Below are positions 48,175 to 59,500 of a stretch of DNA of 64,000 bases, one piece after another. The stretch is from Corbicula japonica. Taxonomy: Eukaryota > Mollusca > Bivalvia > Venerida > Cyrenidae. Below the pieces are notes generated by a model. That model saw only the letters and a list, made by a program, of their open reading frames with translations. It was not told the DNA's origin and searched no databases. Made by a program: the position numbers and the translations under genes. Position 1 is the first letter of the stretch, and each line of letters starts with the position of its first letter. The stretch is taken from contig JAZAYU010000053.1 of the NCBI GenBank assembly GCA_038501625.1, positions 4,512,501 to 4,576,500 of the forward strand, read 5' to 3'.

Positions 48175-48923
48175 AATAACCGTACGAGTTTTTTAATTTA
48201 CAAACTATCATTTACACTGTAAGTAATTGTGACACAAACATTCCGTATCACATTGATAAATTTTATGTATAACTTATCTGTAGATTAAATATTAGAACTA
48301 ACGCGCAAATGAAATAAAACCGCGGATTTGAGTTTTGCCGTTCACGTGCATATGACACAAGCGATCTGTAGCTTATTTACGAACGTGTATTTGCATTAAC
48401 ATAATAAATTTGACCTAATGTCTCAGTAACACACATACACCAAGTTTATTTGGAAAATGATGTTAACTTGTTACGAAATATGCCGATTCCGGTAACAGTT
48501 AATTCAGTCCGATATTCAGACGTTTTATACCGTATCATAGGGCTTCGTCCAAGACGTTCAGTCGTCCGATTTCGATTCATATTTTCTTCTTGTTGATGTG
48601 ATTACAACGATATCACAGTTTCATGAAATTTTGTTACAACTTTAATGATATATTAAACAATAATTGCGCCGCTTTGGAGTACTTCGATTCGCCGATCGCG
48701 CGCATACATGATTTCAATGTTGGCTTTATTACACAAACTTTTACTTGCATTAGGTTAACAAATTTCCTTCTCAATATTAATATCTTTACTTTTAAACGCC
48801 AAACAACATTTATTTCACTATATATTTTTACATTTATAAGAAAAAACGGGCCGATTTCGGTTTTTCCCGCCGATTTCGGTCCGATTTCGTTTTTTCCGCC
48901 GATTTCGGTGAATCTAGTAACCC
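48175..48923. repeat. right TIR of the MULE
   Basis: Inverse of 44686-45400. Ends with TCCGCCGATTTCGGTG then AATCTAGTAACC. It is somewhat longer because of an insertion near 48285-48330. Confidence 0.85.
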
Positions 48924-48932
48924 GATAAGACT

Positions 48933-49410
48933 TGAACCAGGGAACTGATTTTACTCCCATTAGTTCCAATTTACCAAATAATATACTGTGGTCTACAGTG
49001 TCGAATGCCTTCTGGAGATCCAACATAATCATACCAGTAAATAAACCATTGGCAGTGTTTCCCTTGATTGAATCAAGTAAGTGAATAAGACAACTGTCAG
49101 TGGAATATGATTTCCTAAAACCAGACTGAAATTCATACATGATATTATTTGAAACCAAAAAAGATTCTAATTGAACATAAACTGCCCTTTCCAGTATTTT
49201 CGAAACGACACATAAAATACTGACTGGTCTATAATTTCCTACGTCCAAAGTACTATTTTTCTTGTACAGAGGCTTAACTCTAGCTTTTTTAAATTCTTCA
49301 GGAACAATTCCTTCCGAAATAGATAAGTTGACAATATATGTAATAGGAATTTTCAATACATGAGCACCATCTTTCAGAAATCTAGCTGGTATACCATCTA
49401 AACCAGTACT
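48933..49410 (-). pseudogene. LINE reverse transcriptase, N-terminal part
   Basis: Continues after the in-frame stop with STGLDGIPAR, then VKPLYKK, GNYRPVSIL, SGFRKSYSTDS and DLQKAFDTVDHSIL, the standard N-terminal palm and fingers of a LINE RT. It ends at the Mutator-like insertion (WFKSY). The upstream stop separates it from the endonuclease frame. Confidence 0.9.
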
Positions 49411-51543
49411 TTAACTGATGTTTAAGCCATTGAGTTCCTTTAACACAAAGCTTTCAGAGATATGTTTCAGATTCAATTCATTATTATCTGGATTTTTGTT
49501 TTTATAGAACTGTGACAGACAATCAGATTTCAAATCATACTTTTGTGAACCACAGGGAAGTTTTTCTACAAGTACAGAAGCAATACTAGTGAAAAAATCA
49601 TTAAAGTAACTGGCTACTTTGAAAGTATCATGACAAACTTCATTTTCAATGTTTAAAACTACATTAGAGTTATCATTTTTGCCATTCTTATAGCCAAGGG
49701 TTTTCAGACTTTGCCAAAGCTTCTTAGGCTCAAACCTATTTTCTTCAATTTTATTTGAAAAATAAGCTGACTTGGCTAATTTAATGTCTCTTTGCACTTT
49801 GTTTCTATAAGTAGCAAATTGTTTAAAATCTTCCCTTTTACCAAATTTTTTAAACTGGTGTAAAAAACTATCCCGTATTCTTATATTATCTAAAATATCA
49901 GACGTTAACCAGGGTTCCGACTGGACTTTAAGACGGACTTCCTTAACAGGAGCTACTTCATCTAGTATGCAATTAAAAATATTTTTAAAAGATACCCAAG
50001 CACAGTTAATGTCCTTAGACAAAAAACAAGGACTCCAATCTGTTAGTAATAACTTATTAACAAAGGTCTCTTTACAGTAATTCTTTAATGACCTGATTTT
50101 CAGTGTTTTGTGAGTAGAACTCTTAATTCGTATCAATTTTCTTGTACAAAAAGTCATAAAATGATCACTTAGACCAACTGGTATAACACCACTCTGTGAG
50201 ATTTTCTCCTTGTTATTACATAAAATGTGATCTAAAATGCTAGCTGATGTACTACAAATACGGGTAGGGACTGTAATAATTTGATCAAGACTAAAAAGTT
50301 TTAAAATGTCACAATATTCTTTAAAAAGTGAACAAGATGTTTGTATAAAACAAATATTAAAATCTCCTAAAATGTAAGTTTCACAGTCAGATCTCAGTCC
50401 TTTTAAAACATTTTCAAATTTCTGTAAAAAGTCTGTTTGTTTTGGTGGCCTGTAAATTGTCCCAATATAAATAGGTTTGTTGCGTGGTAACAGCAACTCA
50501 ATAAATAGGAATTCTGCATCGTCACTATTTAAGTCCGATTTTGGATTAAAGGCAAGGTCATCTCTAATATACACGCACACTCCACCACCGTGTCTATTTC
50601 GGTCCTTCCTGATGACTGAATAGTTCTGGATGTGGATTTCCGCATCTGTGACAGTTTGATCGAGCCATGTTTCAGTGATGGATATCACAGCAGCTTTGGT
50701 TTTTAGAGCCATCTGCCTAATCTCAGAAATTTTAGGCAACAATGATCTTGCATTCAGATGAATGAAATGTAAGCCTTTATTTCGAAAACACTGAAAGTTA
50801 TCCTCATCAGCTGTAGATGGAAAGTTAAAAGTAGATAGATGATCATCGTTGTTATAATCACTGTTGTTTACAAAAGGCAGTTCGGCAATAGTACAAGCAT
50901 TGCAAATAAAGTTAAACTTTATATCTTGATTACACATTTGTTCATACAATTCACTAGAAACCTCACTAGTACATTTTATGTGTGTCCATCTCTGGCATAT
51001 ATCACAATCAATAGCTTTGCTTCTTGCTGTAACTCCTCTGCTGCAGACCGTGCAGGGATGTTTAGGTTGTCTCCCTTTGACCTTTGATTGTGTGGAATCA
51101 TAAATGTTATTCAAAACTGGTCCAGGGTTGCTATGAATGTCACCACATCGTAATAAACAAAATATAACAACAGTTCTTAGTGTTGTCTTTGAATAGTTTC
51201 TATCTAAACGTAGAACATCTTTTTTTCCTAAAGTAAAAGCTTGTCCTTCGATTACAGATTGGTACGAACGAGATAGGTACGAAAGATTTTCATATAAGCA
51301 AATGTCCCCTTCGATGTCTGAGCGTATATTCACAAGAGTCTCTGATGGATCAATGTATTTACGTCCAAGATCAGTGATATAAAACTTTCTTTGTGCTATA
51401 AAAATGTTCGTTAAAAACCATAAAAACATTGCGATGAAAATCCCGTTTTGTCCCGCCATCTTGACCGGAAGTTCCAGGCGGCCTAGAGATATCCGATGTA
51501 GACAATCACAGAAAAAAAATCCCAATTTCTGGCAAAATGACAT
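49411..51543 (-). pseudogene. LINE ORF: 2A-like motif, PHD finger, endonuclease
   Basis: 710 codons. Residues about 35-50 are hydrophobic (FIAMFLWFLTNIFIA), like a signal/anchor. Residues 134-142 read GDIHSNPGP, a 2A-like translational recoding motif. A PHD-type zinc finger follows (CTVCSRG, CDICQRWTHIKC, FICNAC). The endonuclease runs from about residue 265 (LHFIHLNARSLLPK, ITETWLD, RHGGGVCVYIRDD, YRPPK, LGDFNI, GLSDH). It ends at an in-frame TAA, after which RT coding continues in the same frame, so the stop is a nonsense change in a longer polyprotein. The product would normally nick target DNA for reverse transcription. Confidence 0.88.
51118..51144 (-). other. 2A-like ribosome-skipping motif
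   Basis: Encodes GDIHSNPGP after a hydrophobic CLLRC stretch. It matches the D-x-E/H-x-N-P-G-P core of 2A and 2A-like sequences known from CR1-group LINEs of sea urchins and molluscs. E is replaced by H, while NPGP is intact. Skipping would separate the N-terminal hydrophobic leader from the PHD-endonuclease part. Confidence 0.7.
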
Positions 51544-51623
51544 GTAATTTCACAATTCCTGGGGTAAAGGTCATATTCCAAAATGGTGGAAAATGGGCCT
51601 GGACCAATTTGACCAGTGTTATG

Positions 51624-52812
51624 CACAGACACCTGTTTAGAGGTCCTTTTCTGGCCAGTATGTCAATAGAGCTATATAGGCTTAAAACAGAGCTCTAGTA
51701 TCAAGTTTGGTCAATTTCAGCTAATATATGAGTGATCTGTATCACGAGATGCAACTTCAATCACCCAGAACACAAAATATCCCCGTTTTTGAAAAAAAAC
51801 ACCATAAATTCTTGTTATACTAAATAACTAAAGATAACAAACTAAACAGATCTCAGAAAAATAGATCATCCCAGTTGACCATTAATTTCGAAGGCAAACT
51901 CGTAACTTAACGAACAAATGTTGATTGCTGTTGTTTGATCTTTTATTAATCTTTCCGATGACACCAGAAACTAAACATAAGTCCATTTATTAGCGGAGAA
52001 AATATAAATTTATTTTCAAAATCACTGAAGTTTTCACATTTTTGTCCGCGGTATCTGCTCTTTTCCGAAAATATGCAAATCACTTCACTTCCGAGAACAT
52101 CGATAATTTCAAAAAATGAGTAAATTAAAAAAAAAATAAAGAAGTTATTTGACAATCCTTTGAAATAAACCTTGAAAATAACAAGCAATCTCAGTAAGTG
52201 TCTATTGTTTTGATTGTCAACATTCTATTGACTTGATGTTTATTTAAATTGGCACATTGTACGTACAGGAAACATACCGACGTTTTGCGGATTTTCATAA
52301 TTTTCCACCAAATTTAACGTTTTTTTTAACCCGGCTCTAATGCGCATCCAAGTCATTTTTCAAAGAAACCGGGCTTGATCGGAAAAGAAGAGATTTCGAG
52401 TGAAAACTTCCATAAATTTTGATAATAAATTTGGATTTTCTCCACCAATAGACAAATTTATGTTTAGTTACTGGTGTCATAGGAAAGACTAATAAAGGAT
52501 CTATCAACGGGAATCAACATTTGTTCGGTAAGTTACGATTTTGTCTTCGAAATTAATGGTCAACTGGGATGATCTATGTTTCTGAGATCTGTTTAGTTTG
52601 TTATCCTTAGTTATTTAGCATAACAAGAAATATGTTTGTTTTTTTGAAAACAGGAATATTTTGTGTTCTGGGTGACCGAAGTTTCATCTCGTGATACAGA
52701 TGGCTCATATATTAAGTGAAATTGACCAAACTTGATACTTGAGCTCTGTTTTAAGCCTATATAGCTCTACTGACATACTGGCTAGAAAAGGACCTCTAAA
52801 CAGGTGTCTGTG
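51624..52812. mobile_element. 1.2-kb foldback element
   Basis: Inverted arms of about 410 bp (51624-52035 and 52400-52812) with termini CACAGACACCTGTTTAGAGG. The flanks GTGTTATG and GTGATATG (51616-51623, 52813-52820) differ at one position, a candidate 8-bp duplication. No coding frame. It abuts the LINE 5' end. A relic of the terminus occurs near 20870. Confidence 0.8.
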
Positions 52813-52820
52813 GTGATATG

Positions 52821-53510
52821 GCCCTTCGTTACAAATGTTGTTGTGTAGCAGTTAATGCAGTCTGAGGACACATTCAAGTTTTTTATTTATCTGTGTTCAG
52901 AACTTAATTAATACGATCCTCTTAAAAGTCAAGAAATATTCTACTTTTTTCAATTTATGATTATCATATTTAATTTCTCAAAAGCAATTAAATTCTGGAA
53001 CATTTCACTGACTTGGGTTTTAAATTTTAAACCAATCTTTCTTTAAATTATTGAAATAGTATGGATACTTTGTTTTAATTTAAAGAAAATTAAAATTTAT
53101 TTAATCTTTTTTTTCTAAACAACTGTTATAAAAGTTAACATTACCGGTAATCATACTATTGTTGCTAATTTGCAATATGTTTGTCACCTTTTTTATACAA
53201 AAACTTATAAACTAAATTTAATATTGATATATATATGATTTATAAATATTGTTATGATTTTTACACTAAAAAAAGGCATGAACAACTCAGATTCTGATGA
53301 CATGTTAAACACTTTAAGTAAAAAATTTTTTTTTTTGATGTTACTTCAATAAAAATGTAAATCTGATTTTATTTTCATATTTGAAACAAATCAATAATTC
53401 CATTTAAATTTCACTGATTTATTTTTTAAGTGAAAGAAAATTAAGGATTTCATTCTTTTAACAAATCACTTATTCTTATTAAATATAACATCGTGGCACT
53501 TATTTTTTAG
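52821..53510. other. upstream side of EXOSC6, no exon identified
   Basis: AT-rich. The first EXOSC6 exon should be here or further upstream, but none could be called confidently. Confidence 0.4.
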
Positions 53511-56500
53511 GTAAACAGTACTCAAGCTCGAGCAGATGGGAGGCCCTTAGACAAGATCAGACCAGTTTGTGAGTAAAATTGTATTGAAATTTGAATTTTT
53601 TTTAATTTGCTTGCACTGTTATCCAGTTACTCCATCAACATAGATTTTTATCCTATGTGTGACGAGTGAAAATCCAGATCACCTGCATGTCTATGCAGTC
53701 AGATCAGGATCTACAATAGTTGCTTTAAGATTTATTAGTGTTTTTTTTATTGTTTTTTTTTAAATAAAAATCAAACGGTGACGATTCTGATCAAACCGCA
53801 CATAGATACAGGCTGATCTGGATCTTCACTGGTCAGTGGTCACCCATCAGATATAAGCCATGTCCCATGGAGTAAAGAATTATTTAATAATCCTTAATAC
53901 TACAAGAGCATTGTGGTAGTCCTCATATTGGATGATCAAATATTGTGAAGGTTGCACAATTCCCTAGTCTTAACAGGGTTATAAATGTTCTACCTTTATG
54001 GCTCAAAATGATAAAACTGGAATTGGAGACCAGTCACAACTCTCAAGCATCTGATTGGCTGAAAAGGCGACTGGTCACCATTTCAGCTAATCAGATGCTT
54101 GAGACTTGCAAATGGTCTCCTGATTTAGTTTTATGATCTTGGCCCCAGTAAATCAGTTCATACAAATATCCCATAGGAGTACTGTTACAGAGTTTCTTGA
54201 TTAAACCTGTTAAGTCCTAGTGGAGCATTTCACATTTGTGACTGGTGTAGTTCTAATTCAGCTGGAACATCTATCTATGAACATCTGATCAACGTCTTAA
54301 TGTTTGGTTAATACATGTTGATTTGAGCAATTCATAAGGATGTTTTACAGGAAGTTATTGACTGATTTGGAATAAGAGTACCTTTTAATCAAATTGAGCA
54401 GATGTGCAAGCTGATCTTGGTCTGTTCTGGTCAAAATGTTAAGTTTTAAGCACTTAAAGCATTACCTGGTACATACATTTAAGTATTGCTTAGAAAATAG
54501 ACAATGGCTCATAAATATTTGATTTATAGTTCTGAAGACTGGTGTAGTGAGCCAAGCCCAGGGATCTGCCTACATTGAGCAAGATGGCACCAAAGTTATA
54601 TGTGCAGTGTAAGTGTTTTTGGTTTGTTAATTTACCCATACATAAAAAAGAGAGCATTTTAAATCTGGTTTACATAAATTTATAGTACATTCTTTCCATA
54701 CCAAAATATTAGTTTTGAACATTAAGAGCTGAATTCTTTGATTTTTTTGGACATGGAGTTTTATAAACCCTGAGCAAGAAGACTCGAACAATGTTATAAA
54801 ACTGAGTTTTGAAACCAATCTCAAAATTCATGCATCCCATTGGTCAGTTTTGACATTGTGATTGATTTCAACCAATCAGAAAGCAGAGATTTGATACAGG
54901 TCTCCATTTTTTTTAGATTTATAACCTTGAAACCAGTAACGCTAAAGAAAGAAATTCTTCAAAACACCAAACATACTATTGTTTCCTAAAAGTTTAAAAA
55001 GTATAAGAATCAAAACTCTATGTTTTTTATTGTTGACTTTAGCTATGGACCAAGAGCAGTTATAAAAAAGGAGGAATTTAGTATGAAGGGACAGCTGACA
55101 TGTGAGTTCAAGTTTACAACATTTTCTTGCAAACAACGGAGACATCATCAACAAGATAGTGAGGAGAAAGATTACTCTGTACAACTTCTGGAGGCCCTAG
55201 AACCAGCCGTTTTATTGGTAAGACCACTATAGATAAATAGATACTTTGGCAATAACAGTCCAATCCATAGGGCTTCGAGGCCATCATGTTGTAAATCAAG
55301 CTAGATCATTGCAGTTATAAATACAAAATCCTCCTCCTGTCATTAAGAAGTAGGTTGTAGTTCTGAATGTGAAGTTCAGTATCAAAATGGAATTCTCCAA
55401 TCATGTCTCAGAAATACTTATGCCAGCTGCATGTGTTTGATTGGCCAGTAAACGGATGTCATCAGTACTAGGAAGTAGACTTCTAGCATTCACATGTATA
55501 AAATGAAAGTTAGTTAACCCTTTACTCCATAGACACACAATGATTGCTTGGGCGAAGAGTGTATATCCAGATCAGCCGGCACAGATGTGCCGTCTGATCA
55601 GGATCTGCACTGTTCGCTTTATGAATCTTTAGGTTATTTCTGACCAAAATGCCACCAGTGCAGATTCTGATCAGACAGCACTTGTGGCACATGGGTAAAA
55701 AGGCATATATATGGAGGAAAGGGTTATAATACCTGTATTGAGAGTCTGCATCAGGTCCTGGACATGGGTGTACATCACCACACAGTAGGAGACATATCTT
55801 CAGCAAATTGGTCACCCATGAATAATGATAAAAAGTAGAACAGTTTTTATTTTGTTTAGAAATATTATTGAAGAAGATTGCAAACTATTCATAGAATATT
55901 AAGTGTCCATAATATGTAGTTGGAACAATTGATTGTCCAAAAATGTTTTCATCGGAATATATGTAAAGTTTGTCATCAATATCAGTAAAGTATTTACATA
56001 CACATGTTGCTTGAAGAAATACAAGTAGAAGAAGCCGTAGGCAGTTCATTATATATGGTATATAGTAACCATTTTGCAGCATGTAGTTGAGCTGAAATAT
56101 TTGTCACCTAGCATGGTCGCCATTTCAGCCAATCAGATGCTTGAGATTTGAGACTGGCTTCTATGCTCAGTTTTATAACCTTAGACACAGGTGTTTGTGC
56201 TCAATGTATTTTTGGCAGATTTATTGATAGTCATTTTGTTGAACCCACTTATGGTGAGCTCCACTTGTCTCATTGGCAGTTTGGTGTATGTGTGCTTGCG
56301 TCCATTTGTTAGTGCATCTATAAGGATTTACTTCCAGGATTAATTTACTTACAAAAATATTTGAAACCAAACATTTTACAATTATTTAAACAGAAATTTT
56401 TAGAGGATGGTAGATTTTAGCTGTAACTCTTTTGTTTCAGCATAAATTTCCAAAAGCTCAGGTGAACATCTATGTCACTGTTCTTCAAAATGATGGAAGT

Positions 56501-59500
56501 GGTATGTATATACTGTGTTAAAAGTTGTATACAGTCAAACCTGTCTTTAGCAGCCACCCAAGGGAGTGACAGAAGTGGCTGCTGAAGACAGGTGGCTGTT
56601 AAAGACAGTAAAAAATTGAACAAAATGTTAGTTTAGGTCATATTCAATCTGGCTGTTTAAGACAGGTGGTTGCTATTTGCAGGTGGCTGCTAAGAAAGGT
56701 TTCACTGTAATTGAATTACATGAACAAATGCAATTAATTATTTGAATATCTTCCTAAAATTTCATTGAAAGCTGTTAGTCATCACTTAGATTCTGATTTG
56801 TAACTTCTTTCAATCCTTAAATCAATATTTAATAGTTATCATTGAGGATATTTGAGTTTAAAGAATGTGAAGCTTAAAAGCTTCATGCTTCGTTTTTTAA
56901 ACAATCAATACATTTGTCATATTCCATAGATCCAATCAATTCAGTTTTATAATTACACTTATAAATATGTGCAGTTCTTTCCTAAATATTGTCAAATATA
57001 GTACATTATCAAAAACATTATACTATATAGTCACATGACAGACAAGTAAAATTATCAAAATATGGTCATTGAGCAAAAGAATTCACAAATGTTCAGTATT
57101 TATCCTTTATGAGAATCTGTTTAGGGATTATTCTAGAGCGGAATAAGAGGGCACCCCGCCCTGCCCCTTTTAAGCTCCGCCCTTTTGCCCAAACGAAGCT
57201 AACAAACCGCGCCCTCCTGCCTTAATAATTGCCGTCTATAATTGCAGTCACAGTTGTCAATCATTCTTTAATTGTAATGCGCCGATCTGTCACCTTTTCA
57301 CATGTCTAAATGATTGTACCGCGCCATAATATCACCTTTCTGCTAATTGATTGCATCCCGTATTCATGTAGCGCGATAAAACTGATTGGGAATAAACAAG
57401 CGAATACACAAGCATTAGACCGTTTGATGACTCGAACATGCTATCAGGGCAAAATAATTGACGTTATCTAAATGTGCAACAGGGTCCATGGGTGGTAAAG
57501 GGCGTCCCATGATACATGTACGAGGTACAGTCAGAAAGTTCCCGGACTGGTCCTTTTAAACAAATTATTGACGTCAGATCCTCATAAAATTTAGCATGCA
57601 TGTATTTCTATTTAAATCTAATATCAACAGCTATGAAAAAGTAGGTTTGAACAAGTATTTGAATTTATTTTTTCACATTTAGCATGTCCACAACCATAAT
57701 ACGGAGCACTTCAGAATTTGCCTTATTTTGCAATGAGATGACTACATTCTTTTTGAAGTTTCTCAAAATAACAGCATCAAGACGTCTTTATTTTTCCGCA
57801 CGACATCAACGGAACGTTACTAGCAAACAATTACAAAATTTTAACGTGATCGGCTGAAGTATCGCCATTTTGTGAAGTATAATTTCCGCCGTGTAAAAAT
57901 TCTGAAGCAAGAAAATGACAACGTTAATTGAACGTACTGAGCAGTGGACAGTAATTAAATTCTCTGCGATGTCTTGTATGACCCCGACTGATACTTGGAA
58001 ATTCATGAAACAGAAGGATGGTGTTATAAATTGTTCCAGGACTCTTGTGTTTGAGTGGCACAAACGTTTCCGGAAAGGTAGGGCGGATATTGAGGATAAT
58101 GCGCAAAGCGGAAGGCCGGGAAATGATGCGCGCTTAGTCAGACAGATTAAGGACGTCCTAGCAACTGATCGGCGCAATTCTCTAGATGATATTGCTTACA
58201 CTGTCGGGCTGTGTCATGGAACTGTTCATAAAATAGTGACCCAGGACTTGAACATGAATAAGGTATGTGCGCGCTGGGTTCCTCGTCTGCTGACAGGTGA
58301 AATGAAAACAACCCTTGCAAACGTCATATGAACGTCACGACGTCGCGGAAGTGCTCCGTACATGACATAGTGGGCTATTCTAATGGATCAGAAAACATGT
58401 TTATGTTTGTATATTTTACATATATTTATATGTTCTTGCAGTGGAATAGTTATATTTTTATGTCATATATTTAATTACTGAATCGTACAGAAAATAAAAA
58501 AGATATCATGACAGTCCTGGAACTTTTTGACTGTACCTCGTATATGTCGGCGTTTTTCTTTGATCGGCGTCCCGTGCAACCCACAAATAAAACAAATATT
58601 TTACGCATTATTTCGAATCTTAATCATGTACGAGTATTTGAGGAAACATTTTAACTGAATTGTAGATAAAAATACGACAGAATTTTAATTTTGGTCAAAG
58701 CTTTATCATAACATTTTAACAGTTGACAAATTGCATCCGAATTGTAACATAAAATCTACAAGTCCACGGACGTCGCTCCATTTTTGCCGATATATTTCAA
58801 CAAATCGCGTTTAACATTAATAGGAGAGTTTGTGTTTTATGGAATGAATGATTTTTTACCGAGTAATTGGATAAGCATAGCCAGAAATTGCCGAAAAAGA
58901 AATATATTCTACGTTTAGAAACGAAAACTGATGGATTTGCCTATATTTTGCTTTTGATTTTGTCCGCTAAAATAACACAACTTAAAACTCAATCAAACAG
59001 TCACAAATGTTCTTTAAATAATAAGATTCAATAGTTCTATCAATACAAATAATTTTCTGCCGAAAAACTTCATCAACACACCGGAAATCTACAGTTGGGG
59101 TAAGTGTACATGATTTCGGATAGCTTGAATTTCGGATACGAATTTTAAACACATTTTAAATCTAAAATTAATTACTGAACCCGAATTTAGTGTATGTATC
59201 CGCAAGACAGCTAATTATGAATCAGTTTAAAATACAAACTTGAATGAAGAAATATAAAACTGTTTGAGTGTCAATTAACCATTCCAGTTTTGATACCCAA
59301 AATTCCAGTTTGATATCACATGTATGCGGTTTTAGCAGGTTTTCACTATTTTAAGGTACAGCACTTTTTACTAGCTAGATCCCTTAACATATAAAAGGAT
59401 TAAGCTTTTTGGCATTATGCATCACTTACTATTGTATGTGATTTTCATCTCTCTAAAACTTAAATGTGATAACAATAAATTTGAATTAGCAAATAATAAT

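Larger units (their letters stand above)
44686..48923. mobile_element. Mutator-like element (MULE), 4.24 kb
   Basis: Termini GGTTACTAGATT at the left (from 44687) and, read inverted, GGTTACTAGATT at the right. Long TIRs of about 715 and 749 bp (44686-45400, 48175-48923). A 9-bp direct duplication GATAAGACT flanks it (44677-44685, 48924-48932). The host LINE frame is continuous once the insertion is taken out, with SY duplicated, which proves the boundaries. Long TIRs plus a 9-bp duplication point to the Mutator superfamily. No transposase is recognised in the 2.8-kb interior, so it is probably non-autonomous; it has a PHD-like frame and a strong hairpin. Confidence 0.85.
43220..51600 (-). mobile_element. 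CR1-group LINE, split and inactivated
   Basis: Minus-strand non-LTR retrotransposon. Order from 5': hydrophobic N-terminal segment, 2A-like motif, PHD-type zinc finger, exonuclease/endonuclease/phosphatase domain, reverse transcriptase and C-terminal domain, then a 3' UTR and a TATT-rich tail at about 43221-43250 (read TAAATAAATA on the element strand). It is broken by an in-frame TAA at 49411-49413 and by the 4.2-kb Mutator-like insertion 44686-48923. The coding frame is otherwise open, so it is fairly young. The 5' boundary, around 51560-51623, is uncertain; it adjoins the foldback element at 51624. Confidence 0.85.

Noticed and set aside
48623..48928. Plus-strand 101-codon frame
   Set aside because: Lies entirely in the right TIR of the Mutator-like element; a similar frame occurs in the left TIR.
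43646..51543. Host gene with PHD finger and endonuclease
   Set aside because: Reverse transcriptase motifs, nonsense stop, a second fragment at 55376-56085 and a LINE-type 3' tail show it is a retrotransposon.
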